Below, one piece after another: positions 25,961 to 36,330 of a stretch of DNA of 64,000 nt (position 1 is the stretch's first letter; the number at the start of each line of letters is the position of its first letter). Made by a program: the position numbers and the translations under genes. Location of the stretch: NCBI RefSeq assembly GCF_024679245.1, contig NC_090180.1, positions 16,214,507-16,278,506 of the forward strand, in the 5' to 3' direction. Source of the stretch: Pseudorasbora parva (Eukaryota > Chordata > Actinopteri > Cypriniformes > Gobionidae). The notes under the pieces were generated by a model. The model saw only the letters and a list, made by a program, of their open reading frames with translations. It was not told the origin of the DNA and searched no databases.

Positions 25961-26801
25961 TTGTAGGGAGGGAAAATAACACGGTATTTCAGCGAGAATG
26001 CTGGGATAATGTCTCGTCAACTACAGCGACTTTTGACAAGGAGTCAGACTCGGCGGACATCATATCCGATCACTGGCTGAGGTAAGAGTCTCATTCTATG
26101 ATATTTATATCGTGTGGCTGCACATTTGTGTTGGTAATTGTTTTAAAGCTGTTGTTAGCATTTCTAATCAGTGTTCAGTCACATAACTGGCGTTAAGAGG
26201 AAAACACTGAACATCGCAGCAGGCCTTTTTCAATGTTCCATCTGTTTTAAACAAGAAAGATTAACTTAGTGTTATTCAAAAAGTTTGAAAGGTTGTTTAG
26301 GAGGTAGTAAACGTTACCGCCATTAACGAAGTCTCAATCTCTTTTGAAACTGAACTAACTGTTATAGGCCTAACGTTACAGGAAAGCAGATGATACTAAA
26401 ATACAAACATAATAAAATGCATATTGAGTGCATCTGCTTACAAAACCGCACAGTATGCATATATTAATCTTTCAATTAATTAACAAATAAACATATTTTT
26501 TTGGGGCTGCCCTTAGGGAAATTGTCATCGAATATTAGATATTGTTAGTTGGTTATGAAAATTGTGTCGATCCAGATGATTGGACAGTTAACGGTACACC
26601 CCTTGATAGCAATATGATGCAGATGAGTCAAAAAAATATAATCTTACTTTAATTATAAATACTATAAATTTAGTTTCGCTTAGAGCACAGTAGGTTGAGT
26701 GTTTGCATTGTCTCAGCAAAACATGCCGGCATGGTTAAATTCATGTAATCCTATTTTTTATTTGTATTCTTTATTTATTTTTGTTTTTTGTGTGATTTCA
26801 G

Positions 26802-26849
26802 GTCATGTGGAAAGACTGGAGACTACAGCAGATGAGCATTACAATGCAG
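26802..26849 (+). other. Candidate internal (5' untranslated) exon
   Basis: A 48-base block is bounded by a good acceptor (pyrimidine tract then GTGATTTCAG) and a good donor (AATGCAG then GTGAGG). A consensus donor also ends a plausible upstream exon at 26081 (GGCTGAG then GTAAGAG). Together with 28724-28759 these would form the 5' end of a plus-strand gene. No coding potential can be judged from so little sequence. Confidence 0.3.
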
Positions 26850-26942
26850 GTGAGGAATAAGTGTACTGTTCTTCTCATTCAAAAAATTTGCATTTTATCA
26901 TGCAGCTGTTTTGTACAGTATTTTTGTTGTAATTGTAACTAG

Positions 26943-26995
26943 AATCATTCAGAAACATGGCTTCTCCTATCACTGCTATCCTGACACATCTCTCT
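26943..26995 (+). repeat. 53-bp direct repeat, first copy
   Basis: AATCATTCAGAAACATGGCT and the following 33 bases recur almost exactly at 29551-29603, 2.6 kb away. The first copy ends where the foldback element starts. Confidence 0.85.
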
Positions 26996-26996
26996 A

Positions 26997-27875
26997 CACT
27001 GTAAAAAAAAATACCCATCAAATTTACGGTAAAAAAACGGCAGCTCTGGTTGCCAGAACTTCACCGTAAAAAATGCGGCAGTAACGTTTTAGATTTTGCG
27101 GGACAGCAGCATATAATTTAAAGGTTTATAATGTGGTAAGTGTGGTTAAAAACTGTTTATTTTACAGTTAAAAACCCTATAATTTGAAAGTTTATATTGA
27201 AATAATTATGTGTACACAGTACACTATAAAACAATACGGTAAAAAAAAATTTTTGAACTGAAATATTAAATTATCAACTTGAAATGCTAATATCTGTTAT
27301 GTACCTTTTATATAATTTGACAATCACCAATTACAGTGGTGATGAGAATCACATGATGAATCAAAGCTCATCCCACGCAGCTTTTGGAGGAACAATATTA
27401 ATATAGAAGGTGCACACACAAACACTAAACACCAAACACCATCATGGTAACACACATGATGTTTTAAAAATGCAATAAACATTAATTTAACAACATTAGA
27501 TGTAACATAAAACCTTAATGTACATAAGTGATTAGAAAAACTAAGAAGAAACAGTTAATTCAATGAAAATGCATCAAATGCGAAGTGTCGTGTAGGGAAT
27601 TCTGGGAATGTCAATTTATGTTTTTTCACTGTAAATTACACAACAACCTGTTCTTTTTCACTTCGAAAAACTGTAAATTTTATGGCATTTTACTGTAAAA
27701 TAAAATAAAATGTATAAACCTTTAAATTATACAGTTTTGAACTGTAAAATAAATTATTACATTATAAAACTTTAAATTATATGCTGCTGTCCCGTAAAAC
27801 CTAAAACGTTACTACTGTATTTTTTACGGTAAAGTTCTGGCAACCGTACGTTTTTTTACCGTAAATTTTATGGGG
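26997..27875. mobile_element. Foldback DNA element beginning CACTGTAAAA, about 150-bp inverted arms
   Basis: The left arm (26997 to about 27145) with AAATTTACGGTAAAAAAACG, TTGCCAGAACTTCACCGTAA and GGGACAGCAGCATATAATTT recurs in inverted form at about 27725-27875. The CACTG start would fit the CACTA (EnSpm) superfamily, but I see no 3-bp target duplication because the right terminus is ragged. It has no coding sequence. A related left end lies at 38687. Confidence 0.7.
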
Positions 27876-28723
27876 ATCTTTGATAGTGGCTGCTACAGTA
27901 GACTGCTATTTCAGTAAGCTGTGTGTACGTATTAAACAACAGTAACCCAGCCAACTCAAGGACCAGGAAAGCAAGTTTTGACAGTTCACCTGACGGCCCC
28001 ACCCACCAAAAACACTTCCACACACACCATAAAATATAGCAGTGTGGCATGCCTAAACTTGCTATGCTCTCTTTTTACCACCAATATCGCACAGTGCATT
28101 GATTATAGTACGCGCAAGTACGGTATCACTTTATTAAAATGACCCAGAGACACTCATTTAGTTGGTTGGAAACAGTTGCAAAAATGGATCAAAGGTCTAG
28201 TAAATGTATACATTTTAAGTGTGATCTAAGTGAATAAATATACTGATATAAACGTATACATGTAGAAATATAAATATTGAGGCGCGTTTTATATGCCGTG
28301 TGCACATAACGCTCCCTAGTTGTTGATTAGGGTGTCTACCGTTTTCGATTAAACAGGCATTTAAGCAATATTAAAATGGCGTTCAATAAAATATTTTCTA
28401 AAGTAATACAAAAAACACAACAATTATGAAACAGAAAAAGCAAACTCTATATAATGAAAACCACAAAATAGATTTCGGCGTGGTTCTCCAATCAGGCAGT
28501 GAGATGGACACCGTTGGGGCCTTTTGCGCTTAAAACAATGTTGTCACCGTTCTGACGTTCTCTTTACCCGCAGTCAGAGGAAAGGTATGGCGAGCTTCTG
28601 TAATCTCTGACAGAATCGGTCTGAAATATCCAACATCCTGTCTTTAAAGTAATCAAATATGTATCGGAAGGATTTTACATTAATATATCGATCATATCAT
28701 GCCTTTATTTCAGGAATTTATCC

Positions 28724-28759
28724 TCTCATCCATCGCTAATCTACAATGGCAGAGGAAGG
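28724..28759 (+). CDS. Candidate exon with start codon (MAEEG)
   Basis: The acceptor CTTTATTTCAG at 28713-28723 and donor GGAAG then GTGAGTGA at 28760 bound a 36-base exon. It contains CTACAATGGCAGAGGAAGG; the ATG (28746-28748) opens Met-Ala-Glu-Glu-Gly. If real, it is the translation-start exon of a plus-strand host gene whose next exons I cannot find in this window. Splice-site quality is the only evidence. The gene is not recognised. Confidence 0.35.
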
Positions 28760-28983
28760 GTGAGTGATTGCTTCTCACTATTCTACTTACTGATGGCGCA
28801 GGCATACAGCAACTTCAAAGTATGCAATAGATGCAATAACTTAATTTTTAAAGGTAAAATGTTTTAAATACCCATGACTGTTAAGCTTACCCACCCTCAT
28901 GTTTCAAAATCATGGGACTTTTAGTGCGTAGTGTATTGAGCTGCATAATATAACAAAAGCAAACGATGACCAGAGGCTGTTAA

Positions 28984-29545
28984 AGGGTCATGAAACCCTA
29001 CAGCTAAATTTTTGAGATTTTAACAGAAGTATGTGTGTTGTACATCATTGAACATAATGTTAGCATCTGTTAGATTTAATTAAAAGGGGAATCTGGTCAA
29101 TTTTTATGTTTTTCACCCTATTTTCGTCTTCCGGGTTTAAAAACTACATTGCGTCCACGTCACAGCTTGTGACGTACCAGCGCACTAATAGTGCTACGTG
29201 ACGCATATGTGTCTCATTATTATTAATGAGGCTGAGTTCTTATCCTATGAGAAGACACTGTCTCTTAATTATTCATGACAGCACGTGGTTCTTTCAAATG
29301 ACAGAAGTGACAGTCTGCTGTTCACGGAGTAGATGAGAGGAGTTTATGATCATGGGTCATAAGTGTTTGTTTCCCTGGTGTAAAGGTTCGGGTGTGTTGC
29401 ATGGCTTTCCACGCGATGCTTTCAAGGCTAGTCTCTGGCTGCGGGCTGTTAGTTGGCCATCAACTAGCGATACCTTAAAGCTGTTTGTGTGTAACAAGCA
29501 TTTCCTTCGCAATCACGGAATGAGCTAACGGTTTGAATTAATAGT
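28984..29545 (+). mobile_element. TTAA-flanked DNA element, left part, with THAP-like ORF
   Basis: AGGGTCATGAAACCCTACAG follows TTAA at 28980-28983. The interior reaches a THAP-like reading frame at 29346-29528. No inverted right end is found before the 53-bp repeat at 29551, so the element is truncated. A THAP domain next to a TTAA-AGG terminus is the combination expected of Kolobok transposons. Confidence 0.55.
29346..29528 (+). CDS. THAP-type zinc-finger fragment (transposon-derived)
   Basis: A 60-residue frame with MGHKCLFPWCKGSGVLHGFP, a central Trp (SLWLRAV) and VCNKHFLRNHG. The order is Cys-x4-Cys, then about 35 residues later Cys-x2-His-Phe, with FPRD between, which is the C2CH signature of the THAP DNA-binding domain. 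Only the domain is present; the frame ends in a TGA right after it, with no transposase catalytic part. It could be a first exon of a longer transposase (donor not evident) or a remnant. It binds DNA in known families; here it probably recognised the element's own ends. Confidence 0.55.
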   Translation: MIMGHKCLFPWCKGSGVLHGFPRDAFKASLWLRAVSWPSTSDTLKLFVCNKHFLRNHGMS

Positions 29546-29550
29546 ACTCG

Positions 29551-29603
29551 AATCATTCAGAAACATGGCTTCTCCTATCACTGCTATCCTGACACATCTC
29601 TAT
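29551..29603 (+). repeat. 53-bp direct repeat, second copy
   Basis: Near-identical to 26943-26995. The 2.55 kb between them holds the foldback element, the candidate exon and the THAP element. Confidence 0.85.
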
Positions 29604-30089
29604 ACCCTTCATTCCATGAAGGATCTCAGCCTGCTTGATGGAAATTTCCAACCTTTACCTGTAATGATACAAAGAGAGTGGATGCAAATGCAAAAGCTCT
29701 TTATTTGATTGGCACAAGCCACGAAGAAACAGGGTCAGACGGTCACAATGACAACGAATGCAGGGACCTCGGTGGACAGCGTGGTGAAGGTGCTCCAATC
29801 CTGTGAGTGATCCAAGTGAAGTGCTCTATCCCGGTGCTGAGTGGAACAACCAGACGACAGCACACGTCGAAGAACGGGCAAATTCCAGGGACCATGAACA
29901 GTGGGGAACAGCAGGAACCCACACACACACAAACCACAACGATCTGACAACATGAGACACCAGTTACTGAACATATAAAGACACACACTGATGATAACCA
30001 GCTGGCGCTGCTGATCAGTGCTGATCAGTGACCACGCTCACAGACAGTTCACAAGACGAGAGAGAGACAGCGGATTCATGAACCGTGAC

Positions 30090-30560
30090 ATTACCTGGAA
30101 GAGTGGAAGAGCGACCTTTACCTTCAACTCAACCTTGCCAAGAAGGAAGTGGTTTCAGCCAGCCCTGCCTTTGTGTTATAATTGATTAGTTAAACTTCAC
30201 AGACCACATTGCTAGATCAGCCGATCTTGCAGATTTGCCTTATACAGCATTGGGATGATCAGGCCATTCCTATCAGAACATGCTACATAACTCATCCAAG
30301 CTCATGTTCCAGCCACTGGCATCAATGTCTGCTTACAGAACAACAACTGGTTCTGCACCCTACACCTAAACTCACTGCTTCAGATTTATGCGTCCTCCAG
30401 AAACTTGTGCTCTGAAGACGAATGGTGCATTGTGGTGCCATCCCAAAAAGGCACAAAATCACTTTCACAGACCTTTACCTGGACTGTTCCAAGTTGGTGG
30501 AATAACTCCAGTCATTTTCAGGAGACCGCTAAAGATGCATCTTTTTGTGAACACATGACC
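30090..30560 (+). pseudogene. Decayed L2-like LINE reverse-transcriptase C-terminus
   Basis: Readable in pieces across frames: EEWKSDLYLQLNLAKKE (the block after the catalytic YxDD in L2-type RT), then APYT, VVPSQKGTKSLSQTFTWTVP followed by SWWNN, and RPLKMHLFVN at the end, the usual FxxxLKTHLF-type terminus. Several frameshifts and stops break it, and a large part between the first and second blocks is missing. The stretch 29604-30089 before it holds nothing I can assign. Confidence 0.55.
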
Positions 30561-30796
30561 CATTAATTATAGCTATTTTCTGTTTAACAAAATAAATAAA
30601 TAAATAAATAAATTCCTAGACTATCTAGAAATTGTCACTGCACTTATTGCTGCTTCCATACTCTTCATTTGTAAGTTGCTTTGGGTAAAATGTAATTGTA
30701 GTCCTGAGACCCAGGATGTCTCAGGTTGTGAATGTGCAGATTCTGTACTTTATTTTGTAAATGTAACAAATTGGCTGTAATGGTTGCTATTTATGT

Positions 30797-30820
30797 AAAA
30801 AAAAAAAAAAAAAAAAAAAA
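30797..30820 (+). repeat. Poly-A tract
   Basis: About 24 A residues; could be the tail of a retroposed sequence downstream of the LINE relic, but the link is not proven. Confidence 0.7.
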
Positions 30821-30919
30821 GGTCTACTTAATTTAGAGGTTAAAGTTGTGAGTGGTTCTGTAAAAATAAAAATTACTGTAAATATGCATTATAACTATAA
30901 ACTATAAATATAAACATTT

Positions 30920-31001
30920 GTTCCCTTTCAGTCGGTCACTACGACGTACGTCTCCGTTCCCTCCTTCAGGGAAGGAGGGTTACATACGTAACCGAGACGT
31001 T
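30920..31001 (+). mobile_element. Solo DIRS remnant: left end fused to right end (82 bp)
   Basis: Starts GTTCCCTTTCAGTCGGTCAC, the left terminus of DIRS copy 2, passes through GACGTACGTC, and continues as the right-end extension of copy 2 with a single difference in about 59 bases, ending CCGAGACGTT. Both ends carry GTT, as intact copies do, and there is no target duplication. Everything between the termini, about 5.5 kb, is gone. Confidence 0.85.
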
Positions 31002-32109
31002 TTTCATGAGCTGTATGCCAAAATCATCAGTATTAAAACAATAAAAGACCTAAAATATTTCAGTTGGTGTGCAAAGAGTCTAAAATATATGAAAGTTTAA
31101 TTTTTATCATTACATTATGGAAAAAAATTAACTATCACAGTATGCCAATTTTTTTGAGAAGGACCTGTATATGTAAGTGTAAACTTTTGAAATTATGTTT
31201 ATTAACAAAGATTCGGGAGGAGCGTGTCATAACTGACACAGGTGGAGAGCACTCAGCTAATCAACAAGAGTTGTATATACTGAATACGCAGCAGTCTTAC
31301 CTCCGTTTCTGTTGACACTTTATCAGCATCCCTCCACCACCCCTTCTCCACATTTTGCTCTTTTAGTTAACCACTTACATACACTGGAGGTACTCTGGGT
31401 TAAGGCCAAGTTCGAGCTCAAAGCCCTCCCCCCGGACAGCATGCCAAATACGCACTCTACTCGTGAAATGCAACGTGAATGACAGTGCGGCCAAGAATCG
31501 ATGAAAGAGTCCCCATGTGCATTTTATTTTCGGCTTAGAATTAGGGACAGTTCTAGGATGGGTTGCATGAATGGTGGGTTCATTAGCCTATTATTTTTAA
31601 TGAAAAACGCAACAACAAAACAGTACAATGACAAACTCACTTCAATAGGTGCTTTTACATATTCTTAATCTTAATCATCACAATCATCTTAACATCAGCT
31701 CCTCACAAGTGATGGGAGTCGACTCCAAAAGAGTAAATTCCTCTGAATAGCCCCAGAGTCGGGGTCAACTCCAGCACAGGAATCGACTCTTGGTGTCAAC
31801 TCGGTTGCTGGTCTGAAATCGCTCACTTTTTTACTGATTTTCTAAACCCTAAAAAGGGTATGGCAGTTGAGTGCACTATAAGCAAGAAATTAATGAATTC
31901 CATAGACTCCTACAGTGGGAGTCGGAATTAAAACCTGGAATCGAACACCCCTAGTCCCCAATCTCTTACGATACAGTCTGACAAGGAACAATTGTAAAGG
32001 ATTATTATAAATCGCACAGTGTGTCACTGGCTTTAGTCTGTGGATGTGCACGAATAGTTGGAATATTTGAATTAGGGCTGGGTAAAAGAAAAATATAGAT
32101 TTTTCAATT
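31002..32109. other. No gene seen
   Basis: AT-rich intergenic sequence without recognisable coding or repeat structure. Confidence 0.45.
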
Positions 32110-32198
32110 TTAAAGGTCCCGTTCTTCGCGTGTTTTCAAAGCTTTGATAATGTTTACAGTGTGCAATATTACATGAGTTCATTTTTCGCGTGTAAAAA

Positions 32199-32420
32199 AA
32201 CGTCTCGGTTACGTATGTAACCCTCGTTCCCTGAAGGAGGGAACGGAGACGTACGTCAGAACTGAACCGACGAATGGGATCTTACTTTAGAGACCAATCC
32301 TACTTCGAGCATCTAACAACGAGCCAATGAAATTTGGCATGCGATCACGCATTCCACGCTCCGCCCCGCAGCGCGGGTATAAAACAGGAAGTGGAATGAT
32401 AGATCAGCGCTTTTCCTGCT
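32199..32420 (-). repeat. Right inverted terminal repeat and extension, DIRS copy 2
   Basis: 32248-32420 is the inverted counterpart of 37585-37749 (shared words GCGGGTATAAAACAGGAAGT, GGCATGCGATCACGCATTCC, TAGAGACCAATCCTACTTCG or their complements). 32199-32257 is the right-end extension. Confidence 0.88.
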
Positions 32421-32635
32421 GAGGAGCCGAAAGGTGACCGGACAGCCACGTTTCACAAGCATACGGGTGCAGGCCTGGCGTCAGACGGTCCGCAACGTCT
32501 GACACCGGAGGGGTGACGGAGGAGCTCGACAGGGTTAGCCGGTTTCCCGGGGAACACAACTGGAGACAATAGACGCACGTATCCGGCCCAGAGGGCGGGA
32601 GTGGCGTTTCGCAAGCCGACACTTAGAACGGGCAC

Positions 32636-33640
32636 TTAGCGCTCCTGGCCACTGGGGGCGAGGATGCGGGAAGATACCGGCTCTACACGTAAGCTATAGA
32701 ATCTAGCAAACGTGTTAGGTGTCGCCCAGCCCGCAGCTCTACATATGTCTGTCAGCGAGGCACCTTGAGCCAGCGCCCAGGAAGAAGCAACACTCCGAGT
32801 GGAGTGAGCTCTTACACCGAACGGGCAAGGCACGTCTTGGGACTGGTAGGCCAAGACTATAGCATCCACTATCCAGTGGGCTAACCTCTGCTTGGAGACA
32901 GCCTTTCCCTTCTGCTGGCCTCCGTAACAGACGAAGAGTTGCTCTGAGGTCCGAAGGCTTTGGGTCCGGTCAACGTAAGCGCGAAGAGCGCGGACCGGAC
33001 ACAGCAAAGCCAGGGCTGGGTCTGCCTCCTCCGAAGGCAGCGCTTGCAGGTTCACCACCTGATCCCGGAAGGGAGTGGTAGGAACCTTGGGCACATATCC
33101 GGGCCGGGGTCTCAGGACAACGTGAGAGTTACCTGGCCCGAACTCTAGGCACGATTCGTTGACCGAAAGTGCATGCAGGTCCCCTACCCTCTTGATCGAG
33201 GCCAATGCCGTCAGGAGCACTGTCTTCATTGACAAGATTTTCAGCTCACAAGACGCCAAAGGCTCGAAGTGAGGGCTCTGAAGTGCTCGGAGCACTAGAG
33301 CTAAGTCCCAAGAGGGTATCGAGGATGGACGAGGAGGATTTAGTCTTCTCGCACCTCTGAGGAACCTGACGATTAGGTCGTGCTTCCCCACGGACTTACC
33401 TTCTACTACATCATGGTACGCTGCTATTGCTGCAGCATATACCTTGAGGGTGGAGGGAGACAGCCTTCTCTCCAACCCATCTTGCAGGAAGGAAAGCACG
33501 ACACTGATCGAACACCTTCGGGGGTCTTCCCGGCGGGAAGCGCACCACTCAACGAACAGGTTCCACTTCAGCGCATAGAGGCGCCTCGTAGAGGGGGCTC
33601 TAGCTGAAGCGATGGTGTCTACGACAGCTTGTGGTAGTCC
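32636..33640 (-). CDS. DIRS copy 2 tyrosine recombinase, apparently intact
   Basis: About 334 residues read without interruption in a frame that also stays open upstream through the RNase H region. The core-binding half is TIASARAPSTRRLYAL ... FLQDGLERRLSPSTLKVYAA ... FLRGARRLNPP. The catalytic half has the first Arg in ASIKRVGDLHALS, HxxR in VRAHSTRSVASS, AGWATPNTF, and the nucleophile Tyr in FARFYSLRV, i.e. Arg, His-x-x-Arg, Tyr in the order of the tyrosine-recombinase family. It would join the circular DNA intermediate to a target through the AAC/GTT core. The start codon is uncertain, as DIRS recombinases are expressed from a frame overlapping RT/RNase H. This is the only open reading frame of an intact replication enzyme among the DIRS copies here. 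Confidence 0.85.
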   Translation of the reverse strand, partial: GLPQAVVDTIASARAPSTRRLYALKWNLFVEWCASRREDPRRCSISVVLSFLQDGLERRLSPSTLKVYAAAIAAYHDVVEGKSVGKHDLIVRFLRGARRLNPPRPSSIPSWDLALVLRALQSPHFEPLASCELKILSMKTVLLTALASIKRVGDLHALSVNESCLEFGPGNSHVVLRPRPGYVPKVPTTPFRDQVVNLQALPSEEADPALALLCPVRALRAYVDRTQSLRTSEQLFVCYGGQQKGKAVSKQRLAHWIVDAIVLAYQSQDVPCPFGVRAHSTRSVASSWALAQGASLTDICRAAGWATPNTFARFYSLRVEPVSSRILAPSGQER

Positions 33641-33642
33641 AT

Positions 33643-35795
33643 CTAGAACCTCCGCGTCCCGTCCAGGGACCAGACATGAAGATTCCAGAGGTCTGGACGC
33701 GGGTGCCATAGTGTGCCCCGTCCCTGAGAAAGAAGGTCCTTCCTCAGGGGAATCGGCCAAGGAGGGGCTGTCGCGAGGAGTGTGAGTTCTGGGAACCAGG
33801 TCCGGTTGGGCCAATACGGCGCAACTAACAAGACCTGCTCCTCGTCCTCCCTGACCTTGCACAGAGTCTGTGCAAGAAGGCTCACTGGGGGAAACGCATA
33901 CTTGCGTAGGTCCCGGGGCCAGCTGTGCGCCAGTGCATCTGTGCCGAGGGTACCCCCGGTCAGGGAATAGTACCACTGGCAATGGGTCGAGTCCGGAGAG
34001 GCAAACAGGTCGACCTGTGCGGCTCCGAACTGGTCCCATATCAGCTGGACCGCCTGGGGGTGGAGTCGCCACTCTACCGGAGGTGTCGGCTGACGAGAGA
34101 GCTCGTCGGCTGTCTGGTTCAGCACACCAGGGACATGAATGGCCCGAAGCGACCTCAGCTGCTTCTGACTCCACAGGAGGAGGTGGCGGGCGAGTTGGAG
34201 CAAACAACGGGAGCGTAGACCACCCTGACGGTTGATGTACGCAACGGCCGTGGTGCTGTCCGTACGGACCAGTACATGCTTGCCATGCAGCGGCCCCTTG
34301 AGGCGGCGGAGTGCCAGATGTACTGCCAGTAACTCGAGGCAATTGATATGCCAATGCAATTGCGGCCCCGTCCACAGACCAGCAACTGCATGCCCGTTGT
34401 ACGTGGCCCCCCAGCCTGTGGTGGAGGCATCCGTGAATAGCACAGCATGCCTGGACACTTGTTCTAGGGGCACCCCGGCCCGGAGAAACGAAGTGCTGGA
34501 CCACGGGCTGAAGGTTTGGCGGCAGTAAGGAGTCACTGGGACCCGGTACTGACCGCTCTGCCACGCCCACCTCGGGACTCGGCCATTGAGCCAGCGTTGA
34601 AGCGGTCTCATATGAAGCAATCCGAGCGGCGTGACCGCGGCTGCAGATGCCATATGTTCAACACCGACTGGTTGACCAAGTCCAGCTCCATACCGAGATA
34701 AGAGATCCTCTGTGTAGGACAGAGTTTGCTCTTCTCTCGGTTGACCCGAAGGCCCAACTGGCTGAGGTGACTGAGCACCAAGTCCCTGTGTTCGCACAAC
34801 TGGTCCTTCGACTGGGCTAGGATCAGCCAACCGTCGAGGTAGTTGAGAATCCGAACGCCGCGTTCTCTGAGCGGAACAATGGCTGCCTCCGCGACCTTCG
34901 TAAAGACGCGGGGCGACAGGGACAGCCCGAAGGGCAGGACCTTGTACTGATATGCTTTCCCCTCGAACGCCAAACGTAGGAACGGTCTGTGTTGAGGGAG
35001 AAAGACACACGGAAGTACGCATCCTTCAGGTCGATCGCTGCAAACCAATCCTGGGGACGGATGCATTGGAAATGCGTTTCTGCGTCAACATCCTGAACGG
35101 GAGCTTGTGCAGGGCCCGATTCAGAACTCGCAGGTCCAGGATTGGTCGTAACCCACCCCCTTCTTGGGCACAATGAAGTAGGGGCTATAGAACCCCGTCT
35201 TCATATCGGCTGGAGGAACCGGCTCGATCGCGTCCTTCGCCAGTAGGACCTCGATCTCTGACCTCAAGACCTGAGCATCGCTGCTTCGCACGGAGGTGAA
35301 GAGGATGCCCCTGTACTTGGGCGGCCGGCGCGCGAACTGAATCGCGTAGCCGAGTCTGATGGTACGGATGAGCCAGCGAGACGGCCCGGGGAGACCTAGC
35401 CAGGCCCCCAGAGACCGTGCAAGCGGGACCAACCGCACCACAGACATGCCCGGGGTGGGGCAGCGAAGCGGAGTACTCTGGCCCGACTCGGGAGGCCCGG
35501 AGGCGGCCCGAAGTGTTGCCTGAGCACTCCTGGTTTGGACAGAGAGTGGGTGAGAAGGCCCGGAGGCGTCCTCGGAGCCCACTCTGCTGCCCACTGCCCG
35601 GAGGCAGGGAAGTGAAGCACTCAGCCCCGACCCGGGAGGCCCGTGGGCGGCCCGGAGTGTTGACTGAGTGCTCACGAGAGAGGAAGTGTGTGGGTGAGAA
35701 GGCCCGGGGGCGTCCTCGAGGCCCACACAACTGCCCCCTGGCGACGGGAGGGTAGGAAAGGAGTGACAAGGCCCGTGGGCGTCGCACACTGCCAA
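33643..35795 (-). pseudogene. DIRS copy 2 reverse transcriptase and RNase H, frame-shifted
   Basis: The N-terminal RT runs from GAWLGLPGPSRWLIRTIRLG to GFYSPYFIVPKK (in the frame 35121-35795), where the frame breaks at a run of G. LNRALHKLPFRML and DWFAAIDLKDAYFRV follow in other frames, then AFEGKAYQYKVLPFGLSLSP and the catalytic motif as YLDG at 34830-34841 (second Asp lost), in 34608-35066. The RNase H frame (33643-35022) carries FTDASTTGWGA, HINCLELLAV, VRTDSTTAVAYIN and NQTADELSR, all acidic residues present. At least three frame changes and the YLDG change make the RT non-functional; RNase H alone is readable. Confidence 0.87.
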
Positions 35796-35830
35796 CCTGA
35801 CCCTCTTGGGGCCCAGAGAGAGAGGAAACA
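35459..35830 (-). repeat. In-frame 144-bp tandem repeat in the gag-RT linker of DIRS copy 2
   Basis: A Pro/Arg/Ser-rich unit (minus strand: GPSHP, STLRAAHGPPGSG, SASLPCLRA) recurs at about 35459, 35603 and, partially, 35747. A period of 144 bases keeps the frame (48 codons). The function is unknown; it lengthens a low-complexity linker. Confidence 0.7.
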
Positions 35831-36330
35831 GCTCTTAAAATGTGGGTACCGCTGGACTCCGGAGAGCCAGTGGCAGAACCGAAACCAGTCAGGGCCCCCC
35901 GGTCCTCCTCCGGGGGGGTGGGGGAGGGATGCGAACATCGTCTCCCCCGAGCAGCTCCTGTTCTCCCTAGCCGGCCCGTCTCAGGGCCGCGTCCCCTTGC
36001 GCTTGCCTGCCGGTTAGCGGGCCCTGGACGGGTTGGGCGTCCCTCGCGTCCGGCACCCTGCTCCTCCAGTGGAGGCTGCTGCTCGGCTCTAGCAGGGTGG
36101 AGGCGGACGCAGGAGGGGATGCCCTCGGCGACGAGCCGGCAGAGGCGCTGCGACCGACGACCGAGCAGCTGGTCGTCGGCACCCTGGTGCAACGCCTCCG
36201 TCTGCTCTTGGGCCACCAAGAACTGCTGGGCAAAGTTCTCGATGGTGCCGCCGAGGAGGCCAGCCCGACAGACAGGCTTTTCTTGCGCATATCTGCCAGG
36301 TTAGCCCCCTATTCCTGGACCACTAGTGTG
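35800..36330 (-). pseudogene. DIRS copy 2 gag C-terminal remnant
   Basis: On the minus strand, LADMRKK-type sequence followed by SGLFGGTIENFAQQ-like and VAQEQTEALHQGADDQLLGR parallels the part of copy 3 gag that reads WLNLADMRDAERTRF ... ISQAGLFGG. Frames shift within it. The N-terminal Cys/His cluster seen in copies 1 and 3 is not found upstream, where a run of 20 A (36481-36500 plus-strand T) interrupts. Confidence 0.55.

Noticed and set aside
35417..36304. Plus-strand frames of 74-154 residues in DIRS copy 2
   Set aside because: Opposite-strand shadows of the GC-rich gag-RT linker.
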